The notes: generated by a model not told the origin, from the sequence alone. 42,773 nt of DNA from Collinsella aerofaciens (GCA_021641225.1 JAJWXI010000002.1:1-42773), one strand, 5' to 3'. Positions 6,993 to 14,755 are shown, counted from the stretch's first letter. Numbers and translations: made by a program.

Positions 6993-8780
6993 CTACATCA
7001 AGCGCAGGCTGACGTCCTTGAGCTGGGCGCCGGAAACGGCACTCGGGGCGCCCGACATGAGGTCGGAGCCGCTGGCCGTCTTGGGGAATGCCATGACGTC
7101 GCGGATGGAGTCGGAGCCGGTAAGCAGCATGCACACGCGGTCCAGGCCCAGGGCGAAGCCGCCCATCGGGGGCGCACCAAACTTGAGGGCCTCCATGAGG
7201 AAGCCAAACTGAGACTCGGCGCGCTCCTCGGTAAAGCCCAGGAGCTTGAGCATGGACATCTGCATCTCGGCGTTGTGGATACGCATGCCGCCGCCGCCGG
7301 CCTCAAAGCCGTCCATGACAAAGTCGTAGGTGCAGGAACCGGCTGCCAGCGGGTCGGCCTCGATCTTGGCGATGTCGGTCTCGGTCGGCAGGGTAAAGGG
7401 CTGGTGCTCGGCAGCATAGGCCTTGCGATCCTCGTCCCAGTGGAACAGCGGGAAGTTGACGACCCACAGGAAGTCGTGGCCCTCGCGCTTGATCTCGAGC
7501 GCGTTAGCCATGTGGGAACGCATGCCGCCCAGGATCTCGTCAGAGAGCAGGCGCGGACCGGCGGCGAACATCACAAGGTCGCCAGGCTCGACGTTCATGC
7601 GCTCACGCAGAGCCGCCATCTCCTCGTCCGAGAAGAACTTGACGATGGGGCTGTTGATGGAGCCATCCTCGCGGAAAGCGATCCAGGCCAGGCCCTTGGC
7701 GCCAAACGTGGAGGCCACGCCGGCGAGCTTATCGATCTTGGCACGTGCCCAGGCACCGGCGCCCTTGGCGTTGATGGCCTTGACGACAGAGCCCTCCTCG
7801 TTTGCAGCGGTCGCAAAGACCTTGAACTTGGAGTTGGCAAAGATGTCGGTCAGGTCGACCAGGTGCATGCCGTAGCGAGTATCGGGCTTGTCGGAGCCAT
7901 AGGTGTCCATGGCCTCCCAATAGTCCATGCGACGCAGCGGCGTGGGCATCTCGACACCCATGCGGCCGAAGGCGTCGGCCAGGACCTCCTCGAGCGCGCT
8001 CATGACGTCGTTCTGGTCCACGAAGGACATCTCGATATCGACCTGGGTGAACTCGGGCTGACGGTCGGCACGCAGGTCCTCGTCGCGGAAGCACTTGGCA
8101 ACCTGGTAGTAGCGCTCGACGCCACCGACCATAAGCAGCTGCTTCAGGAGCTGCGGGGACTGCGGCAGGGCATAGAAGTTGCCCGGCTGGATGCGGCTGG
8201 GGACGATGAAGTCGCGAGCGCCCTCGGGCGTGGACTTGAACAGGGAGGGCGTCTCGACCTCCATGAACTCACGGTTGTGCAGCGCCTCGCGAATGGCAAA
8301 GGTAAAGTCGGAGCGCAGCTTGAGGTTGGCCATCATCTCGGGACGACGGAGGTCCAGATAGCGATAGCGCAGGCGGGTGTCCTCGCTGGTCTCGATGCCG
8401 TCCTCGATCTGGAACGGCGGGGTGACGGACGTGTTGAGCACCTCGGCGTGGTCGGTGAGGACCTCGATCTCGCCGGTCGCGAGCTTGGTGTTGGTGGTCT
8501 CCTCGCCACGGGCGCGCACGACGCCATGGATCTTGATGGGCCACTCGGGACGCATAGTCTCGGCGATCTTAAAGGCGTCGCCGTCGGAGTGCTCGGGGTC
8601 GAAGGTGAGCTGCGTGATGCCCTCGCGGTCGCGAAGGTCGCAGAAGATAAGACCGCCGTGGTCGCGGCGACGGCTCACCCAACCGGTGAGGGTGACCTCT
8701 TCGCCCACGTTCTCGCGGCGAAGCTCGCCGCAGGTACGGGTGTGCATGGAATGCTCGTCGATGGGACGGGTCTGGCTCAT
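6993..8780 (-). CDS. aspS: Aspartate--tRNA ligase
   Basis: The 595-residue protein has the full bacterial AspRS layout. It starts with an N-terminal OB-fold anticodon domain (GWVSRRRDHGGLIFCDLRDREG). Next come class II motif 2 (FRDEDLRADRQPEFTQVDIE) and the bacterial GAD insertion. Motif 3 near the C-terminus reads GGFALGLDRVCMLLTG. It charges tRNA-Asp in the cytoplasm. The start at 8780 (MSQTRPIDEHSMHTRT) has AAAGGAGGATCACTGGT just before it; MHTRT eleven codons later is an alternative. It is transcribed alone, with its own terminator and a structured leader at 8802-8843. Nothing visible decides whether it also charges tRNA-Asn. Confidence 0.98.
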   Translation of the reverse strand: MSQTRPIDEHSMHTRTCGELRRENVGEEVTLTGWVSRRRDHGGLIFCDLRDREGITQLTFDPEHSDGDAFKIAETMRPEWPIKIHGVVRARGEETTNTKLATGEIEVLTDHAEVLNTSVTPPFQIEDGIETSEDTRLRYRYLDLRRPEMMANLKLRSDFTFAIREALHNREFMEVETPSLFKSTPEGARDFIVPSRIQPGNFYALPQSPQLLKQLLMVGGVERYYQVAKCFRDEDLRADRQPEFTQVDIEMSFVDQNDVMSALEEVLADAFGRMGVEMPTPLRRMDYWEAMDTYGSDKPDTRYGMHLVDLTDIFANSKFKVFATAANEEGSVVKAINAKGAGAWARAKIDKLAGVASTFGAKGLAWIAFREDGSINSPIVKFFSDEEMAALRERMNVEPGDLVMFAAGPRLLSDEILGGMRSHMANALEIKREGHDFLWVVNFPLFHWDEDRKAYAAEHQPFTLPTETDIAKIEADPLAAGSCTYDFVMDGFEAGGGGMRIHNAEMQMSMLKLLGFTEERAESQFGFLMEALKFGAPPMGGFALGLDRVCMLLTGSDSIRDVMAFPKTASGSDLMSGAPSAVSGAQLKDVSLRLM

Positions 8781-8801
8781 ACCAGTGATCCTCCTTTATG
8801 G

Positions 8802-8843
8802 ATCTGTGCCGCCCCGTGTCGTTCCGGGCGGCGTCGTACAGAT
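8802..8843 (-). other. Hairpin in the aspS leader
   Basis: ATCTGT and GCCGCCC (8802-8814) pair with GGGCGGC (8826-8832) and ACAGAT (8838-8843), with a 5-nt bulge on one side. It sits 21 nt before the aspS start codon and just upstream of its ribosome-binding site. It could modulate translation. No T-box consensus was recognised, and there is no T-run to make it a terminator. Confidence 0.45.
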
Positions 8844-9036
8844 TTGCCCGGCCTGCGTAAACCGCGCAGCCAGACATGGCGTTCTATCTTATCGCACCCG
8901 CGTCGATGTGCCGCGAAAAAGTAGCTCCTGCCCAAAGACTTGACGGAGACGAAACAATTGACGCGCCGTGGCCGTCGCCAAGGCGCGCCGCGTGCGACAA
9001 TGTGCCCCAATACAACTGCACTCGGAAAGGCCCGCC

Positions 9037-9672
9037 ATGACTGCACGCCTCATCGTTATGGATATCGACTCCACGCTCATCAACCAGGAGGTCATCGACC
9101 TGTTGGGCGAGGAGGCCGGCGTAGGCGAGCAAGTGGCGCAGATCACCGAGCGCGCCATGCGCGGCGAGCTTGACTTTAAGCAGGCGCTCGAGGAGCGCGT
9201 GGGGCTGCTTGCCGGCTTGGACGAGAGCGTGTTCGAGCGCACCTTTGAACGCGTGACGTTTACCCCCGGCGCGCTGGAGCTTGTGCGCTCGGCGCACAGC
9301 AAGGGCTGGAAGGTCGGCGTGGTAAGCGGTGGCTTCCACGAGGTCGCCGATAAGATCGTGGCCGCCGCGGGCATCGATTTTTGCCTGGCCAACCGCCTGG
9401 AGGTCGTGGACGGCAAGCTCACCGGCAAGCTGGCGGCAGACATCGTGACCAAGGAGTCCAAGCTCATCCAGCTGCTGGACTGGGCAGTCGAGTGCGGCGT
9501 CGATATGGCCCACACGGTCGCGATCGGCGACGGCGCCAACGACATCCCCATGATTCAGGCCGCGGGCACGGGCATCGCGTTTTGTGCCAAGCCCAAGACG
9601 CGCGAGGCCGCCCCGTTTGCCATCGACGAACGCAACCTGATGCTCGCCATGGACATCATCCTGCGCGACTAG
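9037..9672 (+). CDS. serB: Phosphoserine phosphatase SerB
   Basis: The 211-residue HAD-family enzyme has DIDSTLI (nucleophile Asp9 and Asp11), VVSGGF (motif II) and the GDGANDIPM motif with its Mg-binding aspartates. These match SerB, which hydrolyses phosphoserine to serine in the last step of serine synthesis. It lacks the N-terminal ACT domain of the longer forms. The ATG at 9037 is preceded by GGAAAGG; an upstream in-frame start at 8968 would add 23 residues unlike the family. It is divergent from aspS and followed by the lar cluster on the same strand, 114 nt away. No other serine gene is nearby. Confidence 0.93.
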   Translation: MTARLIVMDIDSTLINQEVIDLLGEEAGVGEQVAQITERAMRGELDFKQALEERVGLLAGLDESVFERTFERVTFTPGALELVRSAHSKGWKVGVVSGGFHEVADKIVAAAGIDFCLANRLEVVDGKLTGKLAADIVTKESKLIQLLDWAVECGVDMAHTVAIGDGANDIPMIQAAGTGIAFCAKPKTREAAPFAIDERNLMLAMDIILRD

Positions 9673-9709
9673 CCGATCCGTCTAACAATTGAATCAGTCT
9701 GTCCTATAG

Positions 9710-9741
9710 TTTCCGAACAATTTTGTCTTAGTGTTCGGAAA
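9710..9741 (+). promoter_or_regulatory. Inverted repeat at the larB promoter
   Basis: TTTCCGAACA (9710-9719) and TGTTCGGAAA (9732-9741) are perfect 10-bp arms 12 bp apart. A plausible promoter overlaps the right arm: -35 TTCGGA (9735-9740), 18 bp, then -10 TAGACT (9759-9764). The layout suggests an operator for the larB-larC-tetR transcript; the TetR protein encoded at its end is one candidate ligand (inference). It could also act as a serB 3' hairpin, but it has no T-run. Confidence 0.5.
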
Positions 9742-9786
9742 TATACCCTTTGAGTGCTAGACTTTGCGCCGTCGAAGGGAACATAT

Positions 9787-10569
9787 ATGGATAAGCGAGA
9801 TCTTGAGCAATTGCTGAGCGATGTTGCCGGCGGAGCAGTCACCCCTGCCGACGCCCTCACGCGCATCCAGACGGCTCCGACCGCCGATCTGGGCTTTGCA
9901 CAGCTCGATCTTTCGCGCGGAGTGCGCCAGGGAGCCGGCGAGGTTGTCTACGGTGCCGGTAAAACCGCCGAGCAAATTGCCGCCATTATCGAAGCGCTGC
10001 GCGATGCCGGCCAGGAGCGTATCCTGGTCACGCGCCTTGACGCCGAAAAAGCCACGCGCACCGCTGAGCTTCTCGGCAACGACATCGACCTGGGATATGT
10101 CCCAGACGCCCAGCTCGCCCTCGTGGGCGGCAAGCCCTCCCCCACCGGCAACGGACGCATTGTCGTCGCCTGCGCCGGCACGAGCGACCTGCCCGTCGCC
10201 GAAGAAGCCGCGTTGACGGCCGAATTCTATGGCAACGAGGTCGACCGCCTCTACGACGTAGGTGTCGCCGGCCTGCACCGCCTGCTCGCGCATGCCGAGG
10301 AGCTTGCTCAGGCGCAGGTGGTCATCGCCATCGCCGGCATGGAGGGCGCACTGGCGAGCGTTGTCGGCGGCCTGGTAAGCTGTCCGGTCATAGCCGTTCC
10401 CACCAGCGTGGGTTACGGCGCGAGCTTTGGTGGCGTAGCCGCGCTGCTCGCCATGCTCAACTCCTGCGCCAGCGGCGTTTCGGTCGTCAATATCGACAAC
10501 GGCTTTGGTGCCGCCTACCAGGCAAGTCTTATCAATCATCTGGGCGCGGGCACGCCCTGCGCCCGTTAA
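9787..10569 (+). CDS. larB: Nickel pincer cofactor biosynthesis protein LarB
   Basis: The protein has 260 residues from the ATG at 9787, which GAAGGGA precedes; an upstream in-frame ATG is less likely. The C-terminal half is PurE-like (AIR carboxylase fold): IVVACAGTSDLPVAEEAALTAEFYG, then VIAIAGMEGALASVVGGLV and PVIAVPTSVGYGASFGG. LarB carboxylates and hydrolyses nicotinic acid adenine dinucleotide to make the pyridinium dicarboxylate precursor of the lactate racemase cofactor. It begins the larB-larC-tetR transcript, with larC 10 nt downstream. LarE, the sulfur-insertion enzyme, is not in the window and must be elsewhere if the pathway works. Confidence 0.95.
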   Translation: MDKRDLEQLLSDVAGGAVTPADALTRIQTAPTADLGFAQLDLSRGVRQGAGEVVYGAGKTAEQIAAIIEALRDAGQERILVTRLDAEKATRTAELLGNDIDLGYVPDAQLALVGGKPSPTGNGRIVVACAGTSDLPVAEEAALTAEFYGNEVDRLYDVGVAGLHRLLAHAEELAQAQVVIAIAGMEGALASVVGGLVSCPVIAVPTSVGYGASFGGVAALLAMLNSCASGVSVVNIDNGFGAAYQASLINHLGAGTPCAR

Positions 10570-10579
10570 GGAGCATTCC

Positions 10580-11497
10580 ATGTCTAACCATCAGCACACG
10601 CTTATCATCGACGGCACCTCAGGCATCAGCGGCGACATGACCGTTGCGGCCCTGCTCGACCTGGGCGCCAGCGAGGAGCACCTGCGCGAGCAGCTCGCCA
10701 CCCTGCCGGTCGACGGCTTTACAATCGCCGTCACACGCGTAAACAAGCACGGCATCGACGCCTGTGACTTCGATGTTCAGCTTGCAGAGGAGCTCGAGAA
10801 CCACGATCACGATATGGCCTGGCTCTACGACAACGAAGCAGCTGCCGAGCACACACACGAGCATGAACACCACCATCATGATCATGGCGAGCACGAACAC
10901 GAGCACTGCCACGAGCACGAACACGAGGCCCACGACCATGGCCACGAGGGTCACCATCACGCCCACCACCATCACCACCGTTCTTTGGCGGACGTCACCG
11001 CCATCATCGACGGCTCGCAGCTAAGCGATGGCGCCAAGCGTCGCGCCCTTGCCATTTTTTCCGTACTCGCTGCTGCCGAGGCCAAGGCTCACGGCAAAAC
11101 GCCCGACACCGTCCTGTTTCACGAGGTGGGCGCCGTCGACTCCATTGTCGACGTCTGCTCTGTCGCCATCTGCCTCGACGACCTGGGTATTGAGGACATC
11201 GTGGTCGAGTCGCTTTCCGAGGGCCACGGCACCATTCGCTGCGCCCACGGCCTCATGCCCATTCCCGTCCCCGCTGTCGTCAACCTGTGCCAGGCGGGCA
11301 ATATCGCCCTCACGCCTGCACCGGTCGCCGGCGAGCTCGTGACGCCCACGGGCGCCGCCATCGTCACTGCTCTGCGCACGTCCGACCAACTGCCCTCACG
11401 CTACCGCATCGAAGCCGTCGGCTACGGTGCCGGCAAGCGCCCCTACGAGGGCTGCTCCGGGACGCTCCGCTGTCTGCTCGTTGACGCGGACGCATAG
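10580..11497 (+). CDS. larC: LarC1-like nickel insertion protein without LarC2
   Basis: The 305-residue protein starts MSNHQHTLIIDGTSGISGDMTVAALLDLG and includes TVLFHEVGAVDSIVD, GLMPIPVPAVVNL and VTPTGAAIV, as in LarC, the nickel-inserting cyclometallase of lactate racemase cofactor synthesis. It contains an insert at about residues 92-136 with 25 histidines in 45 residues, a likely nickel-binding stretch. The chain ends at GYGAGKRPYEGCSGTLRCLLVDADA, where LarC1 ends. The LarC2 domain, which binds CTP in characterised LarC and in Lactobacillus is reached by frameshifting, is absent: the TetR gene starts 3 nt after the stop and no frame shows a LarC2-like sequence. Activity would need LarC2 supplied from elsewhere or a changed mechanism. 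Confidence 0.9.
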   Translation: MSNHQHTLIIDGTSGISGDMTVAALLDLGASEEHLREQLATLPVDGFTIAVTRVNKHGIDACDFDVQLAEELENHDHDMAWLYDNEAAAEHTHEHEHHHHDHGEHEHEHCHEHEHEAHDHGHEGHHHAHHHHHRSLADVTAIIDGSQLSDGAKRRALAIFSVLAAAEAKAHGKTPDTVLFHEVGAVDSIVDVCSVAICLDDLGIEDIVVESLSEGHGTIRCAHGLMPIPVPAVVNLCQAGNIALTPAPVAGELVTPTGAAIVTALRTSDQLPSRYRIEAVGYGAGKRPYEGCSGTLRCLLVDADA

Positions 11498-11499
11498 CC

Positions 11500-12039
11500 A
11501 TGGATGCCCGCAAGGCCAAAAGCCGCGCTGCGATCGTCGCGGCGTTCTCCGAGCTGCTGCGCGAAGAGGACTACGGCAAGATCACCGTCGGCGACATCAT
11601 CGCGCGCGCTCACGTAGGCCGCGCGACATTCTACGGCCTCTTTAAGAGCAAAGACGACCTGCTGTCCGAGCTCGTGAGCGACATCTGCACCCACGCCCTC
11701 GACGACGATGGCACACCGCTCGACGACCCATTCGTGCAGGTCGAGCATATCCTCAACAACCTCTGGGAGCGCCGTCAGGGCGTTCGAGCCCTCGTAGCCG
11801 GCGCCGGCTCACGCGTCTTCGCCGACTGCTTGCGCAAGACCATCATGTCACGAGCAGCCGAAACCGTCCCCGTCGACCCCGCAGGCCCCGCCGGAACCAT
11901 GGACCGAAGCTTCCTACTACACCACATAGCCTCAAGCTTCGTAGGAATGGTCCAATGGTGGGCCTGGCACAACTTCCAAGCAGATAAGGCCGAAGTAGCC
12001 AAAGACTACCTATCAGCTATTAAGCCTCTCTTCAACTAA
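11500..12039 (+). CDS. TetR/AcrR-family regulator in the lar cluster
   Basis: The protein has 179 residues. The N-terminus is a TetR helix-turn-helix: ARKAKSRAAIVAAFSELLREEDYGKITVGDIIARAHVGRATFYGLFKSKDDLLSELV. The C-terminal ligand domain is not recognisable beyond its helical character. The ATG lies 2 nt after the larC stop codon, so translation is probably coupled and the protein belongs to the larB-larC transcript. It may control the lar genes, perhaps through the palindrome at 9710-9741 (inference). The known Lactobacillus regulator LarR is of the CRP type, so a TetR protein here would be a different arrangement. Codon choice near its end becomes A+C-rich. Confidence 0.88.
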   Translation: MDARKAKSRAAIVAAFSELLREEDYGKITVGDIIARAHVGRATFYGLFKSKDDLLSELVSDICTHALDDDGTPLDDPFVQVEHILNNLWERRQGVRALVAGAGSRVFADCLRKTIMSRAAETVPVDPAGPAGTMDRSFLLHHIASSFVGMVQWWAWHNFQADKAEVAKDYLSAIKPLFN

Positions 12040-12195
12040 GTAAACCCCTCATCTCAAAGCCCCGCCCCAACCCAAAGCACAATCCATCCCAAAGTGTCAA
12101 CAGCTACCCAACGCCCCTACCAGCAACAAGCCCCTCCCATCCAAATTCAGATATATATGTTGGGTTGCTTGCACGAACGAACCCGGATTCCCGCA

Positions 12196-12322
12196 GGTCA
12201 CGACACAAGTTAACTTCCCGCCGCATTCCGCAGGACGCAAGAAGCCCCCGCCGCACGAAGTGCGCAGCGGGGGCTTCTTGCATGTCCGAGGACGCGGCGG
12301 AAAGTTAACTTGTGCCGTGACC
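12196..12322. repeat. Nested hairpin element A (conserved internal loop)
   Basis: This 127-nt palindromic element occupies most of the 306-bp gap between the convergent tetR and larD genes; the rest of that gap has no recognised signal. The outer arms pair over 27 bp in three blocks: GGTCACG, CACAAGTTAACTT and CCGCCGC, with two mismatches. An asymmetric loop follows (ATTCCGCA on one side, GAGGAC on the other). Then come stem GGAC/GTCC, a 14-bp stem containing GAAGCCCCC, and an apical CGCAC-GAA-GTGCG hairpin. The loops match element B at 14629-14755 although the stems differ. It starts 23 nt past the larD stop, so it may act as the larD 3' end. Confidence 0.8.
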
Positions 12323-12345
12323 GGACGTTATATCAATTGCTCGGA

Positions 12346-13077
12346 CTAGAACATGCCCAAGAAACCGTGCACAAACAGCGCGGCCAGAGCGGCACCGATA
12401 AACGGAGCGATGCCGGGAACAAGCAGGCCGTACTTCCAGTTGTTGTCGGCCTTGTTCTTGATCGGCAGTACCTGATAGGCCATGCGAGGACCAAGGTCAC
12501 GAGCCTGGTTCATGGCGAAGCCAGTGATGCCGCCCATGCCCATACCAACGGCCCAAACGATCAGACCGACGCAGATAGCGAGCATCAAAACGTTCTCGCC
12601 GGCGCGGTTAGCGGCAGCAAGGATAGCGCTGATGAACACAAAGGTGCAGATAGCCTCGCAGAAGAAGTTACGGGCATAGTTCGTGCCCTCGGTGGTGGGG
12701 TTGGTCGAGAAGATGTTGCGCTGGGCAACGGGGTCGACGACGCCCTCGGAAGCCTTGAACTCATCGGCATACATAAGCCAAGCGATTACGGCGCCCACAA
12801 AGCCGCCAAGCATATCGGCAATCATGAAGGGGATGCAGCTGCTCCACGGCACCAGGCCTACGATGCACTGGGCAAGCACCATGGCCGGGTTCATGCACAC
12901 GGCGCCGCCAAAGACAAACAGGCAGACCGAGATGCCAAAGGACCAGGTGGTGATGGCAAACATATGGCCGGAGCCCTGATACTTGGTGCCCTTGAGCACG
13001 GTATCGCAGTGCACGCCCACGCCAAAGATGATCATGAGGGCCGTTGCACCGAATTCGCAGAGGAGTTTGGTAAGCAT
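12346..13077 (-). CDS. Aquaglyceroporin, probable lactate channel (LarD-type)
   Basis: The 243-residue MIP-family channel has two half-repeats. The first pore motif is NPA (residues 63-65). The second reads NQARDLGPR (190-198), with Gln in place of the usual Pro of NPA. The Arg of the selectivity filter is kept (R193). Membrane helices alternate along the whole length, as in GlpF. It lies 49 nt behind larA on the same strand. In Lactobacillus the lar operon contains a GlpF-type channel, LarD, that passes lactic acid, so the same role is likely here. It could also carry glycerol. AAGG precedes the ATG. Confidence 0.9.
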   Translation of the reverse strand: MLTKLLCEFGATALMIIFGVGVHCDTVLKGTKYQGSGHMFAITTWSFGISVCLFVFGGAVCMNPAMVLAQCIVGLVPWSSCIPFMIADMLGGFVGAVIAWLMYADEFKASEGVVDPVAQRNIFSTNPTTEGTNYARNFFCEAICTFVFISAILAAANRAGENVLMLAICVGLIVWAVGMGMGGITGFAMNQARDLGPRMAYQVLPIKNKADNNWKYGLLVPGIAPFIGAALAALFVHGFLGMF

Positions 13078-13126
13078 AAAACCTTATCTTTCTTGTCGGT
13101 TATAAACGATTCGTTTAGGCCGCGCA

Positions 13127-14404
13127 CTAGTGCTGCGCGACAACAACGCCCAGGCCATCGGGGATGACGGCAACCTTGGCATCGGCACCCTTCATCTCAA
13201 AGGCGAGCTTGAGCGCCTCCTCGATAGTGTTGACCGGCGTCATGTGCATATCCTTGAGCATCTGGTGATCGCACAGGTCGGTGACCATGATTACGGGATG
13301 ATGTGCCAGGATGCGGGCGAAAATCTGGCTCGTCCACTGGTCGGGCAGGGTCTCGTCCTTAGGACGATCGATGCAGGCGCGCTCAAACTCTGCCGGATCG
13401 TTGTCGGCGATGTTGTGATAGAAGCCCTCGCCGCCGTGACCGTCGGCACAACCGGCGACGTCGATGATCACACCGCCCTCGGGAAGTGTGGCCTCGGCAG
13501 CGCACATGCCCTTCACGGCCTGATAGATGTTCTGATCGAGCGGGTAGCCACCGTTGGTGGTGATGGCGATCTCGCACTCGACGGGCTCAACGCCGGCAAG
13601 GCTCTTCACGAACTCGCAGCCAGCCTCGTGTGCCTTGTGAATATCGCCGGCAAAGGAGCCGATGACCTCGTGCTTGCCGTTGAGCACAACGTTCAGCACA
13701 AAGGCAAGGTGAGCCATCTCGGCAGCGGCAAACATGTCCTCGCTCACGTGGTTGTGGCACAGGTTGCCGGCACGCGAATGAGAATCGTTCACAAACTGAC
13801 CGTTGTGGTTGTACATGATGGTCTTGTAGCTGGCGATACCAGGCAGGACGGACTTGCGGCTGCCAGAGAAACCGGCGAAGAAGTGCGGCTCAATAAAGCC
13901 CTCGGCAAGCAGCAGATCGCAATCGGCGGCAATCTTGTTGATGATGCACTCGCCACCAGAAGGCAGGGTGCCGATCTTTTTCATCATGCTGTCATCAGTC
14001 GCGACGTGCATAACGATTTCCTCGTTGGCAACGATCTCCTCGCCGTACTTGTTGACGAGTTCCTCGTGCGTCGACGGACGATGCATACCCGTAGCAACCA
14101 GAATGCGAACGCGCGCCTCAGGCGCAGCGGAGTGGATGTGATGCAGCAGAATAGGCATCGTCACACGCGAGGGAACGGGACGCGTATGGTCGGAGCTAAT
14201 GATGACAATATCCTTCTTGCCAGCACAAAGCTCCTCGAGTGAAGGCGAGCCATAAGGGTTGGCAAGCGACTCCTCTACCAGCTCTTCCTGCGATTTCGTG
14301 GTCTTAAACTCGTTTTGATGACCTTCCATCACACCCGCGAAATTCTTATCCTCGAGCTCCAAATGCAACGTCTTGTGGTCAAACGGCAGTTCACATTCAA
14401 ACAA
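13127..14404 (-). CDS. larA: Lactate racemase LarA (TTG start)
   Basis: LarA interconverts L- and D-lactate using a nickel-pincer nucleotide. I start at the TTG at 14404-14402, with AGGAAGAGGG upstream. With 425 residues, the catalytic residues then fall at the positions known in the Lactobacillus plantarum enzyme: Asp72 and Arg75 in SSDHTRP, His108 in MHRP, His174 in EPHFFAGFSG, Lys184 (cofactor attachment) and His200 in YNHN. No ATG is closer than residue 24, and the open frame upstream is not LarA-like. It is cotranscribed with the larD channel and convergent with larB-larC. A 374-bp gap separates it from ppc; that gap holds element B and a strong hairpin. Confidence 0.95.
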   Translation of the reverse strand: MFECELPFDHKTLHLELEDKNFAGVMEGHQNEFKTTKSQEELVEESLANPYGSPSLEELCAGKKDIVIISSDHTRPVPSRVTMPILLHHIHSAAPEARVRILVATGMHRPSTHEELVNKYGEEIVANEEIVMHVATDDSMMKKIGTLPSGGECIINKIAADCDLLLAEGFIEPHFFAGFSGSRKSVLPGIASYKTIMYNHNGQFVNDSHSRAGNLCHNHVSEDMFAAAEMAHLAFVLNVVLNGKHEVIGSFAGDIHKAHEAGCEFVKSLAGVEPVECEIAITTNGGYPLDQNIYQAVKGMCAAEATLPEGGVIIDVAGCADGHGGEGFYHNIADNDPAEFERACIDRPKDETLPDQWTSQIFARILAHHPVIMVTDLCDHQMLKDMHMTPVNTIEEALKLAFEMKGADAKVAVIPDGLGVVVAQH

Positions 14405-14530
14405 TGACGAGCACCCTCTTCCTTTCAACTGACACACTAGATAAACCGTTGGAAGGATACGCCGCTCACCGAAAAACTCCACCGTCCACCGACTCATTAA
14501 CACAACGTTCATATTTGACCCACAACAAAA

Positions 14531-14560
14531 CGGCCGCGATCCCAAACGGGACCGCGGCCG
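14531..14560 (-). terminator. Strong hairpin upstream of larA
   Basis: CGGCCGCG and TCCC pair with GGGA and CGCGGCCG around AAAC, with one A/C mismatch. On the minus strand TTTTGTTG follows. It lies 127 nt before the larA start, so it is either a backup terminator for ppc or a leader attenuator of larA. Confidence 0.75.
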
Positions 14561-14628
14561 CTACAGTCGTAAGGCGAGAAGCGCGCCATTCTTCTCCTCA
14601 GCTTTAATCCCTGAAGACCGAGGACGAA

Positions 14629-14755
14629 GGGACCCGATGGGTCTCCCTCTGAATGCATTCCGCAGCACGAAGCCCCCTTATCCGCAGCTCCGAAGGAGCA
14701 GGATAAGGGGGCTTCAAGTGCGAGGACGCATTCAGAGGGAGACCCATCGGGTCCC
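14629..14755. repeat. Nested hairpin element B (conserved internal loop)
   Basis: This 127-nt element begins 23 nt past the ppc stop. The outer arms are a perfect 28-bp inverted repeat (14629-14656 with 14728-14755). The loop ATTCCGCA / GAGGAC follows, then stem GCAC/GTGC, a 15-bp stem (GAAGCCCCCTTATCC), and an apical GCTCC-GAA-GGAGC hairpin. Total length, loop sequences, GAA apex and distance from the stop codon all match element A at 12196-12322. The outer, middle and apical stems do not match in sequence. It probably ends the ppc transcript, but the conserved loops suggest a further function. Confidence 0.8.

Noticed and set aside
6850..7134. Longer N-terminus for the HPr protein
   Set aside because: It would run through the aspS terminator and overlap aspS; the ATG at 6849 has a strong ribosome-binding site and gives His15/position-46 numbering.
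7275..8924. 549-codon plus-strand open frame opposite aspS
   Set aside because: Antisense of a clear AspRS gene and without any recognisable domain.
10842..10985. Possible tandem repeat or CRISPR in the CAC/GAG-rich stretch
   Set aside because: It is the codon pattern of the His/Glu tract in LarC; there are no regular spacers.
11430..11650. Frameshifted LarC2 after larC1
   Set aside because: The other frames over this region give Arg-rich shadow peptide without LarC2-like sequence; the TetR frame occupies the space.
12196..12322. Plain intrinsic terminator only
   Set aside because: The inner stem could terminate transcription, but the outer 27-bp arms and the loop shared with element B are not explained by that.
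14405..14545. ATG-started longer LarA
   Set aside because: The extra 47 residues are unlike LarA, and the TTG start reproduces the known residue numbering exactly.
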